Positions 34,039 through 41,251 of a stretch of 46,763 nt of DNA are shown here, one piece after another. The DNA is from Victivallales bacterium (GTDB taxonomy: Bacteria > Verrucomicrobiota > Lentisphaeria > Oligosphaerales > Oligosphaeraceae): positions 1 through 46,763 of the forward strand of contig JAFZIJ010000068.1 in assembly GCA_017554445.1 (NCBI GenBank), written 5' to 3'. Under the pieces are notes generated by a model. It was not told the DNA's origin and searched no databases. It was given only the letters and a program-made list of their open reading frames with translations. The position numbers were made by a program, and so were the translations under genes. Position 1 is the first letter of the stretch, and each line of letters opens with the position of its first letter.

Positions 34039-34087
34039 GGAGGGTCCCGCTCCTGCGGGACATGGGAGGGTCCCGCTCCAGCGGGAC
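34038..34087. repeat. Tandem pair of GTCCCGC hairpins
   Basis: Two near-identical 24-base units (34038-34061 and 34064-34087), each starting with a GGGAGGG or similar run, form GTCCCGC-TCCT-GCGGGAC and GTCCCGC-TCCA-GCGGGAC stem-loops. They start at the stop codon of the oxidoreductase gene; the second is followed by TTTCGCTTTC and a third small stem, CCGC-AAA-GCGG (34102-34112). They probably form the 3' end of that transcript. Confidence 0.75.
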
Positions 34088-34122
34088 TTTCGCTTTCAGC
34101 TCCGCAAAGCGGAAGATTTTTC

Positions 34123-34146
34123 TTGCCATAACGTGACAAATGGCAA
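34123..34146. promoter_or_regulatory. Candidate operator upstream of nagB
   Basis: TTGCCAT (34123-34129) and ATGGCAA (34140-34146) form a perfect inverted repeat with a ten-base spacer, about 80 bases before the nagB start. TATAGT (34165-34170) downstream could be a -10 element. The binding protein is unknown. Confidence 0.4.
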
Positions 34147-34227
34147 AAAAGCGCTACATTTATTTATAGTGTTTCAAGCGAGTCTCTTGAACGTAGAAAA
34201 TTACCAACAAAAAGCAGGAAGAAAATC

Positions 34228-35016
34228 ATGAAGGTCATCATCCAGCAGAACTACGACAAGATGTGCGAATGGGCAGCCAACCATATCATGGCCGCCATCA
34301 ACAACCACAAGGGCGACAAGCCGTTCATCCTCGGCCTCCCCACCGGTTCCTCCCCCCTCGGCGTCTATGCGCGCCTCATCCAATATTACAAGGCCGGAAA
34401 GGTCAGCTTCAAGAACGTCGTGACGTTCAACATGGACGAATACGTCGGCCTGCCGAAGACCCATCATGAGAGCTACTGGTTCTTCATGCATGACAACTTC
34501 TTCGACCACATCGACATCCCGAAGGAAAACGTGAACATTCTCGACGGCATGGCGGCTGATCTGGAAGCCGAATGCGCCCGTTACGAAGCGAAGATCGCTT
34601 CCTACGGCGGCATCGACCTGTTCCTTGGCGGCTCCGGCGTTGACGGCCACATCGCCTTCAACGAACCGTTCACCTCCTTGAACTCCCGCACAGGCGTCCG
34701 CGATCTGACGGAAGACACGAAGATCGTGAACTCCCGCTTCTTCGACAACGACCCGAACCAAGTTCCGTCTAAGGCGTTGTCCGTCGGCGTCGGCACGGTG
34801 ACGGATTCCAAAGAAGTCCTGCTTCTCATCAGCGGCCACAACAAGGCCCGCGCCCTGAAGGAATGCGTTGAAGGCGGCGTCAACCAGATGTGGACGATTT
34901 CCGCCCTGAACCTCCACAACAACGCCTACATCGCCTGCGATGAAATGGCCTGTGGCGAACTCCGCGTCGATACCTACAAGTACTTCCTCGACGTGTACAA
35001 GAGCGAAAGACTCTAA
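34228..35016 (+). CDS. nagB: Glucosamine-6-phosphate deaminase
   Basis: This 262-aa protein is close to the 266 aa of E. coli NagB. It converts glucosamine-6-phosphate to fructose-6-phosphate and ammonia. Motifs: phosphate loop [15 protein letters not shown] (37-51), [11 protein letters not shown] with Asp70, and the active-site block [14 protein letters not shown] with Asp139, His141 and Glu146, matching Asp72, Asp141, His143 and Glu148 in E. coli. A strong AGGAAGAA ribosome site precedes the ATG. Codon use indicates high expression, and a textbook terminator follows. No nagA, nagE or nagC is nearby. Its presence points to N-acetylglucosamine-containing glycans, such as mucin or peptidoglycan, as a carbon source. 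Confidence 0.96.
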   Translation: MKVIIQQNYDKMCEWAANHIMAAINNHKGDKPFILGLPTGSSPLGVYARLIQYYKAGKVSFKNVVTFNMDEYVGLPKTHHESYWFFMHDNFFDHIDIPKENVNILDGMAADLEAECARYEAKIASYGGIDLFLGGSGVDGHIAFNEPFTSLNSRTGVRDLTEDTKIVNSRFFDNDPNQVPSKALSVGVGTVTDSKEVLLLISGHNKARALKECVEGGVNQMWTISALNLHNNAYIACDEMACGELRVDTYKYFLDVYKSERL

Positions 35017-35026
35017 CCGCCTGCGG

Positions 35027-35063
35027 CGGAGCTGGAAGCTGAAAGCTAAAAGCTTAAAGCTAA
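35027..35063. repeat. AGCTGAAAGCTTAAAGCT word repeat
   Basis: A run of AGCT-A/G-rich words (AGCTGGAAGCTGAAAGCTAAA, continuing AAGCTTAAAGCT) lies between the nagB stop and the nagB terminator. CCGCCTGCGGCGG (35018-35030) just before it forms a small stem. Similar words occur at 29082-29112 and 31630-31646. Confidence 0.6.
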
Positions 35064-35078
35064 GGCAAATGCAATGTT

Positions 35079-35119
35079 ACGGCCCCTGATAATTTGCTAT
35101 CAGGGGCCGTTTATTTTTT
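35079..35119 (+). terminator. Rho-independent terminator of nagB
   Basis: ACGGCCCCTGATA (35079-35091) and TATCAGGGGCCGT (35098-35110) form a perfect 13-bp stem with a six-base loop, followed by TTATTTTTT (35111-35119). Confidence 0.93.
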
Positions 35120-35124
35120 AGCTT

Positions 35125-35157
35125 TTCCAGAACATCCAGAATATCCAGAACATCCAG
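35125..35157. repeat. TCCAGAA-word run after the aldo/keto reductase stop
   Basis: Five TCCAGAA-like words lie in a single arm, three bases beyond the minus-strand stop codon. It is the same family as at 6615-6692, 10185-10267 and 45494-45526. Confidence 0.7.
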
Positions 35158-35160
35158 TAA

Positions 35161-36093
35161 TCAGGCGTTTGTCAGCGCTGCCATCTCTTCGTCCGAAAGA
35201 GGAATATCCACTCCGTGGAGATTGGAGAGGAAATGATCCACGGAAGAAGAGGCGAAGAGCGGGATGACCTGCGGGAAGGCTGGCAGACGGTGGAGGTTCG
35301 TCATCCATGCGACAACTAGCGCTGACGGATCGACGCCTTTTGCCTTCGCCATCTCTTGTAGAACATGCCAGCGGTTGTCGAATAAATAACTGGACGGCAG
35401 GCGGTTGGGATCGCTGTAGCCGCCTTTCGCCAAAGACGAATATGCCACCAGCGGCATATTGCGGTTCTTCAAGAAACGAAGGCGTTCGCGACTCGTATAT
35501 TCGTTGAAAATGTATTTCGGCGGCTTTTCCGTGCGTTCCGCCAAATAGGTGAAACGCTGTTGGTTGATCGTGAATGGCGTCAGATTGCGCTCTTTGGCGA
35601 GGGCGTTTGCGTCCGCGATGCGCCAAGTATCGTAATTGGAAGCGCCAAGATAACGGACTTTGCCCGCTTTCACAAGTTTGTCGAAGGCGGCCATCGTCTC
35701 CTCCTGCGGTGTGTCGGCATCGTCCGTATGGGCGTAGTAGAGGTCGATTGTATCGATGCCGAGCTTGCGGAGCGATTCATTGCACCAATATTCGATTTGT
35801 GCGGCTTTTAGACCAGCGCCTTCGCCATGGCGGTCGAACCCGACCTTTGTGGCGATGACGACTTTATCGCGTATCTTGCGTGACGCGAGCCATTTGCCAA
35901 GGCATGTTTCGGATTCGTCACCCGTTCCCGCCCAATGGGCGTAGTTGTTGGAGGTATCGATGAAATTACCGCCTGCGTCGATGAAGGCGTCCAACACGTT
36001 TAAGGCGTCTGCTTCGGAAGTCGTCGTTCCGAAATTCATGGCGCCGAGACAGACGGGAGAAAGTTGCAAGTCGTTGAATTTTATGGTCTTCAT
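35161..36093 (-). CDS. Aldo/keto reductase
   Basis: This 310-aa cytoplasmic protein has the NADPH-dependent barrel's full tetrad: Asp46 in GGNFIDTSNNY, Tyr51, Lys83 in IATKVGFD and His122 in LYYAHTDD. The C-terminal cofactor region VIPLFASSSVDHFLSNL is typical. It resembles YajO/YdhF-type reductases acting on small aldehydes or sugars. The start ATG overlaps the stop of the glycyl radical enzyme gene by four bases (ATGA), so the two are translationally coupled and probably work on one pathway, for instance reducing an aldehyde product or supplying a diol substrate; that link is inference. It is the last gene of a three-gene operon. Confidence 0.92.
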   Translation of the reverse strand: MKTIKFNDLQLSPVCLGAMNFGTTTSEADALNVLDAFIDAGGNFIDTSNNYAHWAGTGDESETCLGKWLASRKIRDKVVIATKVGFDRHGEGAGLKAAQIEYWCNESLRKLGIDTIDLYYAHTDDADTPQEETMAAFDKLVKAGKVRYLGASNYDTWRIADANALAKERNLTPFTINQQRFTYLAERTEKPPKYIFNEYTSRERLRFLKNRNMPLVAYSSLAKGGYSDPNRLPSSYLFDNRWHVLQEMAKAKGVDPSALVVAWMTNLHRLPAFPQVIPLFASSSVDHFLSNLHGVDIPLSDEEMAALTNA

Positions 36094-38318
36094 GGATTCA
36101 TTCTCGCTATGACATCGTTTTGGATGACTTCGCACATATCGACGAATACACCGCTGTAGCCTGTGACGCGCACAAGCAAGTCACGGTGGTTTTCCGGATG
36201 GATTTGCGCGTCTTTCAGATCATCGACGCTGACGCACGTCACTTGGACATGGAGGCCGCCGCGATTGAAATAACTGCCGAGCAGTTTTCCGAAGAGCGCG
36301 CGGCCTTCTTCGCCTGCGAAATTTTGCGGTTGCACATCCAGATTGAGCGAACCGGACGTGTATTCCGCAAATGGCAGATGGAGCAGGGAGGAGAACATGG
36401 CCGTCAGGCCTTTCTTGCAGGAGCCGTTTGCGGGGCGGGAACTTTGCGTGAACGGTTCGCCCGCGAGACGGCCGTTGGGTGTCGCGCCACAGATGGCACC
36501 CATCTTGAGATGCCATGTATCGCCTTGTAACGACGGCATTAGGAACAGCTTATGTTTTTTGAGCGCTTCGGCGCCCAAATCGCGGCAAACCTGCAACGAT
36601 ATGCGGGCGATGCGTTCCGCGTGACCGTTGGTCAACGCGCCGTCGGAGCCGAATTTCTCTGCTTTGCGGCAGAGGGCGAGCAGTTTTTCATACCCTTTAT
36701 AATTTGCATCGACGGCGGCGACGAGTTCGCTGAGCGTCGCGCTGTGGTCGATGAAAAGCAATTGGTCAACGGCGCTGAAGCAATCGACGAGCGTGGCGAT
36801 GCCGCAGAATGTCTGGATTTGGAAATGGTATTTGGCCGTGGCGTTTTTGCATTCGGCGCGTTCGATGGACCAGTGGTTGATGCAGTCACCAAGCGTCAGC
36901 ATGGCGGCTGGATGTTGTTGGCGCAGTTCAAGTTCCAGAACCAGATTGTCGATTTTCATCGTGATGAACTCGCGGAAATACTGGAAGAACAGATCGTAGA
37001 AATCTTCGATGCTGGTCGGTGGATTGGGCTTGTTGTTGAGTTCATGCATGACGTTGACGAATTCCGCAGGCCAGCCGTTGGGGCACCGTGTGCGGATATA
37101 CGGGACTTGCAGTTTCTTACGAATGTCCTCTGGCATATTCGGAAGGAAATGGTTGGCGCGCGGCGCGGACGACATCCATTGCGAGTTCGGGCCGGGCGAA
37201 CACCAGTTGCAGGCGAAATGCTCGTAGTCCGCCGCGTCTTCCGGATCGACGCCTGCCAGAATCAAGCCGGATTTGATGTCGTCATCGTTGTAGATCATCA
37301 TGGAGCAACTTTGCAACGACTTCTCCATGAGGATGTTCCAAAGATCCGGATAGGCGGTGTCCATCCCTTTGAAATAGCGGATGACGGGAATCGGATTCTT
37401 CATGCCGGGCATGAGAGCGCGGGAGAAAAGATACGTCAGGGCGTTGACGACGGGGCGGCCTGCCTTGTCCGTTCCGGCCAACGGCAGATATTGCGGCGCG
37501 TCGAAATTGAGAATTCGTTCGAAACAGGTCGTGTTCGTGACGTCTCCCATCTGATGCTCGCCGCGTCCCATGATGAGATTGTGTTTGCAATAGAAATCCG
37601 TAATGATTTCCAACGCAGAGTCTTCCGTAAGGCGGCCCGCCTTCAGATCCGCTTCGTACAACGGGAAGAGGAAGATGTCCAGACGGCCTTGCGTAAGCGT
37701 CGGATTCAACGTCAGATAGGAGTCATCGACCAAATTGATGAGCCAGATGAGCTGCAATCCTTCGCGGAACGTCTGCGGTGCGTTGCACGTCAGCGAGAAG
37801 AGGGCGTTTGCCGCTTCCGTAAGACCCGCTTTTTGAGCCGCTTCCGCATAGCGGCGGGCGAAGTTGATCAACGCGTCATAGACGCGGACGGCGCCTTGCA
37901 GGAAGATGGCGTGTTCGTTGTCCTTCGCGTTCGGAATGCCCGCCGAGGCGCGTTCCTTCAGGCCTTGCAGGCCATATTGGATCAGCCATTGCCAATCCAA
38001 TGTGCAATGGCCGGTCTCGTAAAGTGTTGTCCGATAGAGATTTTTCGGATCTTTCAGAAATGATTGGAAAAAGGCCTCTTCCTCTGCGTTCAGCGGCTTG
38101 TCCACATGGCGGCCGACGATGATGTCATGCGGTTCGACAGGCGTGGAGACTTGATCGAAAAAGTCATAAAGGACGTTTCCGAAACGCAGCGGCTGCGGCT
38201 GTCCGTCGTATTTGTGCTGCAAGGCGTGCAGGATTTGCACGCGCTCAAACGTCGTGCTTTTGAGCGGTTTGGTGCGGAGGGCTGTGAGTGCTTCTTCTAT
38301 TCTCAATTGACAATTCAT
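36090..38318 (-). CDS. Divergent glycyl radical enzyme (PFL-like family)
   Basis: About 742 aa if it starts at the ATG at 38318, which lies inside a TTAACAATT word repeat and has no ribosome site. The C-terminal glycyl radical motif RVTGYSGVF is intact (Gly720, codon 36159-36161). The Cys loop reads DYEHFACNWCSPGPNSQW (Cys370 and Cys373). Diol dehydratase-type enzymes (glycerol dehydratase, CutC, HypD) have GC-x-E here and pyruvate formate-lyase has ACCVSP; this protein has neither the base Glu nor the adjacent Cys pair. Length and N-terminal pattern (ERVQILHALQHKYDGQP) are family-like. Such enzymes need a radical SAM activase, and none is in the window. Neighbours are an esterase upstream and an aldo/keto reductase overlapping by four bases. 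The substrate is unknown. Confidence 0.9.
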   Translation of the reverse strand: MNCQLRIEEALTALRTKPLKSTTFERVQILHALQHKYDGQPQPLRFGNVLYDFFDQVSTPVEPHDIIVGRHVDKPLNAEEEAFFQSFLKDPKNLYRTTLYETGHCTLDWQWLIQYGLQGLKERASAGIPNAKDNEHAIFLQGAVRVYDALINFARRYAEAAQKAGLTEAANALFSLTCNAPQTFREGLQLIWLINLVDDSYLTLNPTLTQGRLDIFLFPLYEADLKAGRLTEDSALEIITDFYCKHNLIMGRGEHQMGDVTNTTCFERILNFDAPQYLPLAGTDKAGRPVVNALTYLFSRALMPGMKNPIPVIRYFKGMDTAYPDLWNILMEKSLQSCSMMIYNDDDIKSGLILAGVDPEDAADYEHFACNWCSPGPNSQWMSSAPRANHFLPNMPEDIRKKLQVPYIRTRCPNGWPAEFVNVMHELNNKPNPPTSIEDFYDLFFQYFREFITMKIDNLVLELELRQQHPAAMLTLGDCINHWSIERAECKNATAKYHFQIQTFCGIATLVDCFSAVDQLLFIDHSATLSELVAAVDANYKGYEKLLALCRKAEKFGSDGALTNGHAERIARISLQVCRDLGAEALKKHKLFLMPSLQGDTWHLKMGAICGATPNGRLAGEPFTQSSRPANGSCKKGLTAMFSSLLHLPFAEYTSGSLNLDVQPQNFAGEEGRALFGKLLGSYFNRGGLHVQVTCVSVDDLKDAQIHPENHRDLLVRVTGYSGVFVDMCEVIQNDVIARMNP

Positions 38319-38345
38319 AATTAACAATTTACAATTAACAATTTT
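38305..38345. repeat. TTAACAATT-word repeat spanning an operon junction and a start codon
   Basis: TTGACAATTCATAATTAACA and following AATT-rich words fill the whole 28-bp gap between the esterase stop and the glycyl radical enzyme start, and continue into the latter's first codons. Read on the minus strand it is a series of TTGTTAATT-type words, one of which has become ATTATGAATT and provides the ATG. Confidence 0.75.
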
Positions 38346-38346
38346 C

Positions 38347-39144
38347 TTATGACCACGCGACGCGGTGGATGAATTGGACGAACGGCGGGAAGGACGGATA
38401 ATCGCAACCGTGACCGTATCCATCGAATATCAAATGAGTTACGTCTTGATGACCGTTGAGTTTCAACATGCGGCAGAAGTAGGCGTTCTCCTCTGTGCGG
38501 CCGCACATTTCCATGTCGCCTTGGCCTGTCGTCAACAGGATTGGCGGCAGATTGGGCGTTCCGACGTGGTACAGCGGGGCGAATTCATCGCACGTCGGCT
38601 GCGTCATGGGAATGCCTTTTTCGGCGCGGATGGTGAAATGCGTGACGCATTGGCCGCTCAACGGCATGAGGCCTTTGAGTTGCGTGTAGTCGCAACCGTA
38701 GCGGCGGAGATATTGCGGATCCATGCCGATCATCGCCGTCAGATAGGCGCCTGCGGAATGTCCTGAAACAAAGACTTTTGCGGGATCGCCGCCGTAGCTG
38801 GCGATGTGTTTCAACACCCATGCGACGGCGCAAGCCGCGTCATCGAGGCAGGTGGTTCCCGTCGCGCCGTCCGTTCCCGCCAGACGGTAGCCGCAGGCGA
38901 TGATGGCGGACGGATGCTCCGCGTCCATCGTCAACGCCATGGGCGTGTGCTTCGCGCCGCCTGTCAGGCCGCCACCATGGAACCAGATGACGGTCGAAAA
39001 GCCCTGCTTGCCCTGCGGAATCGTCAAATCCAGCTTGCAGCGTTCGACGTTGGCGGGGCCGTTTTGATAGAAGGCTTCCTCACGGTAGGGGACGTTTTCC
39101 GTGAAATCGAAAGCCTGCCCGTTTGCGTTTTTTATAGTTTTCAT
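38347..39144 (-). CDS. Alpha/beta-hydrolase (HSL/Aes-type esterase)
   Basis: This 265-aa cytoplasmic protein is taken to start at 39144, with GGA seven bases upstream; an ATG four codons earlier is possible. It has the oxyanion-hole motif WFHGGG (His56-Gly59), nucleophile elbow VSGHSAGAYL (Ser130), a likely Asp in TTGQGDMEMCG and the final His in GYGHGCDYP, the pattern of hormone-sensitive-lipase-type carboxylesterases. Relatives in glycan clusters remove acetyl or feruloyl groups from sugars; that role here is inference. It is the first gene of the operon with the glycyl radical enzyme and the aldo/keto reductase, with a palindromic operator candidate upstream. Confidence 0.9.
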   Translation of the reverse strand: MKTIKNANGQAFDFTENVPYREEAFYQNGPANVERCKLDLTIPQGKQGFSTVIWFHGGGLTGGAKHTPMALTMDAEHPSAIIACGYRLAGTDGATGTTCLDDAACAVAWVLKHIASYGGDPAKVFVSGHSAGAYLTAMIGMDPQYLRRYGCDYTQLKGLMPLSGQCVTHFTIRAEKGIPMTQPTCDEFAPLYHVGTPNLPPILLTTGQGDMEMCGRTEENAYFCRMLKLNGHQDVTHLIFDGYGHGCDYPSFPPFVQFIHRVAWS

Positions 39145-39167
39145 GTGGTATTCCATATTTCATGATG

Positions 39168-39196
39168 TGACTTGCATTGCTGAATGAAAATATAAT
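39168..39196 (+). promoter_or_regulatory. Candidate promoter of the 39275 glycosidase gene
   Basis: TGACTT (39168-39173), 17 bases, then TATAAT (39191-39196). Transcription would start near 39203, directly at the 21-bp palindrome. A second TATAAT stands at 39227-39232 without a good -35 element. Confidence 0.4.
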
Positions 39197-39205
39197 GCCT
39201 GTTAT

Positions 39206-39226
39206 GTTGATTTCTTTGAAATCAAC
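39206..39226. promoter_or_regulatory. Perfect 21-bp palindrome, probable operator
   Basis: GTTGATTTC and GAAATCAAC are exact reverse complements around TTT. The site lies in the 130-bp divergent region between the esterase/glycyl radical operon and the six-hairpin glycosidase gene, just downstream of a candidate promoter. A dimeric repressor such as a LacI, GntR or ROK protein could bind it; none is encoded in the window. Confidence 0.6.
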
Positions 39227-39274
39227 TATAATTTTTTCTATCTTTGCAGTAAGATTTCAATAGAGGAACACAAC

Positions 39275-41209
39275 ATGTCAATTTTCACAGCTATTTCACG
39301 TGGTGACATACACCGCACGTCTTTTGACCCCAACCGCCAGATTCCGTTGTACTTAGGAAGCGGAAGCTGTGGTGCGCTGTTCGATTCATACGGCCTGATC
39401 GGGCAGGTGGATGAACAGAAGACGGGCGGCGACGTCGGGACGTTCAAACATGCGGATTATTATGCGCAAGGCCATTACGGCATCGACTACTGGCTGTCGC
39501 TTTTCACGCTGAAATGGACGGAACAGCCGCAAGTCGAGCCGACGGATTACCGCCAATCGCTTTACCTATATAAAGGATATCTGGAGACGTCGTTTATACA
39601 AGATGGGAAAACGCTTGCGGCAAAGACGTATTTCCATCCGTATCAACGGGATATACTGGCGTATGAACTGCACGGCGGTTGGAAATTGACGCTGTCGCCT
39701 GTGACGCATCCGAATGGTTCGTACAACGAATCGTTCGATGTGACGCCGCAATCAACAGATAACGGCTTCCGCATGCAGACAAACCGTGTCACGATGGAAG
39801 TCGGCATGCGTGTCATCTGCGAAAACGGCAGTTACGGCATTCGGCGGAATGGAGCTGATTGGACGCTAACTCTCAGCGACAACGCGAGTTGCCTGTTGCT
39901 GATCGGAAACGCCAATGAAAAACGCTTCGCTGCTGTGCGGTCGGTCATGGACGGCGTGGCGTCCATTGCGTCATGGCGCGAAGCGGCGGAAGATGGCTGG
40001 AAGAAGCGTTGGGGCGATTCGTATCTGGATTTGACGGATGACCAACGGCAGGCGGATTGGGCGCGATCCATGTATTATGTCCTGTGTTCGTTCTCGCCCG
40101 ACGGAATTCCTTCCGCTCCAATGGGTTGGACGGGAGCTGGCTGGCGGTTCCATTTCCCGCAGGACATCTCCTACATCCATCCCGCGCTGCTGCGCATGGG
40201 GCACTACGATTTGGCGAAACGAATCGTCGAATTCTATCGTGAGCGCATCGATGACATCCGCGCCATCACGCATCGCATCTATGGTGGCCGCGGTACGATG
40301 TGGGCATGGGAGTTTCCCATCGGCACGGGCACGGATTTGCTGAAAAATGATTCGCCGAATCCGTATCAGTATGAAATCCATAATGCCGCGTATCCTGCGC
40401 GCATGGCTTATGAGACATCGCTCCATCTGAACGACGCCGCATGGACGGCAAACGTGGCGCTGCCTGTCATTCGCGAATCAGCGGAATTCTATGCGAGCCA
40501 CATGGTGAAGGAGGCGAATGGACGGTATAGCTTGGAAGTCACGCCGTCGATGTCGCAGGACGAATTCGCCAAACCAAACGGACGGAACTACTTGTGCGCG
40601 TTGTATTCGGCTCGTTACACGTTCCGTGTCGCCTCCGCGATGGGCTTGAAGGATTATGATGAATATTTGCGGGCAGGATTGGCGTTCGATCGTCTAATCG
40701 ATTCCGAACACGGTATTTACTGCACGGGTGAAATCATGTTGGAGGAGAATTTCGGCAAAGAGAAGCATCCCGTCCAATTGAATCCACTGATCTTCCTGCC
40801 GGCGACTGATTTGGACGAATTCGAACGGAACGCCTATGAAAAACGCTACGACATCTGCAGCGCCGCGAAGTCGCGCATGTACCACGGCTGGACGCTGGCG
40901 ATGTTCTGGCTGGCGTCGTCCCATCTTGGTCGGACGGAAGCGTTTGCGAAGGAGCTCGCCATGGCGGACGACGTCGATTATCGCGATCCCGAACGGATTG
41001 AATTCTATGAATCAAGCAAAGTGCCGTCAAGCATCTATTATGTGACGACGCATGGCGTCTATCTGCAGGCTGTGCAGGACGCCTTCGTCTGCGATTTGTT
41101 CGGCGATGTGCGCATAGAGAGCTGCGTTCCCGCTGCCTGGAAAGGCAGCGAATACGTGAATCTCCATGCGCGCGATGGCAGAACCTATTCTGCAAGAATA
41201 GGTTGCTAA
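39275..41209 (+). CDS. Six-hairpin glycosidase-like protein (GH95/GH65-clan fold)
   Basis: This 644-aa protein has no signal peptide; GAGGAA stands seven bases before the ATG. The N-terminal beta-sandwich (about 1-250) has LYLGSGSCGALFDSYGLIG, reminiscent of the LGNGRLGA motif of GH95. The helical barrel (about 255-620) includes MGWTGAGWRFHFPQDISYIHPALL, GTMWAWEFPIGTG and EVTPSMSQDEF. Candidate acids are Glu in WAWEFP and Asp/Glu in MSQDEF. Family and substrate are unassigned. Its promoter faces the glycyl radical operon over a shared palindrome, so both sides may respond to one sugar signal. The final codons form a perfect 9-bp hairpin (AACCTATTC, GAATAGGTT at 41182-41204). Confidence 0.65.
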   Translation: MSIFTAISRGDIHRTSFDPNRQIPLYLGSGSCGALFDSYGLIGQVDEQKTGGDVGTFKHADYYAQGHYGIDYWLSLFTLKWTEQPQVEPTDYRQSLYLYKGYLETSFIQDGKTLAAKTYFHPYQRDILAYELHGGWKLTLSPVTHPNGSYNESFDVTPQSTDNGFRMQTNRVTMEVGMRVICENGSYGIRRNGADWTLTLSDNASCLLLIGNANEKRFAAVRSVMDGVASIASWREAAEDGWKKRWGDSYLDLTDDQRQADWARSMYYVLCSFSPDGIPSAPMGWTGAGWRFHFPQDISYIHPALLRMGHYDLAKRIVEFYRERIDDIRAITHRIYGGRGTMWAWEFPIGTGTDLLKNDSPNPYQYEIHNAAYPARMAYETSLHLNDAAWTANVALPVIRESAEFYASHMVKEANGRYSLEVTPSMSQDEFAKPNGRNYLCALYSARYTFRVASAMGLKDYDEYLRAGLAFDRLIDSEHGIYCTGEIMLEENFGKEKHPVQLNPLIFLPATDLDEFERNAYEKRYDICSAAKSRMYHGWTLAMFWLASSHLGRTEAFAKELAMADDVDYRDPERIEFYESSKVPSSIYYVTTHGVYLQAVQDAFVCDLFGDVRIESCVPAAWKGSEYVNLHARDGRTYSARIGC

Positions 41210-41214
41210 ATTAA

Positions 41215-41247
41215 TCTAGAGCTTCTAGAGCTTCTAGAATTCTAGAA
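41215..41247. repeat. CTAGAGCTT words ending in a 16-bp palindrome
   Basis: Three CTAGAGCTT-type words precede TTCTAGAATTCTAGAA (41232-41247), a perfect 16-bp palindrome. The element fills the 42-bp gap between two convergent genes, within five bases of the minus-strand stop. Confidence 0.75.
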
Positions 41248-41251
41248 ACCA

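Noticed and set aside
36552..38063. A 503-codon open frame on the plus strand opposite the glycyl radical enzyme gene.
   Set aside because: The minus strand encodes recognisable Cys-loop and glycyl radical motifs; the plus frame has no recognisable domain and is an antisense shadow in a GC-biased gene.
35161..39144. A bacterial microcompartment locus for propanediol use around the glycyl radical enzyme.
   Set aside because: No shell protein, aldehyde dehydrogenase or phosphotransacylase gene is present, and the enzyme lacks the diol-dehydratase Glu.
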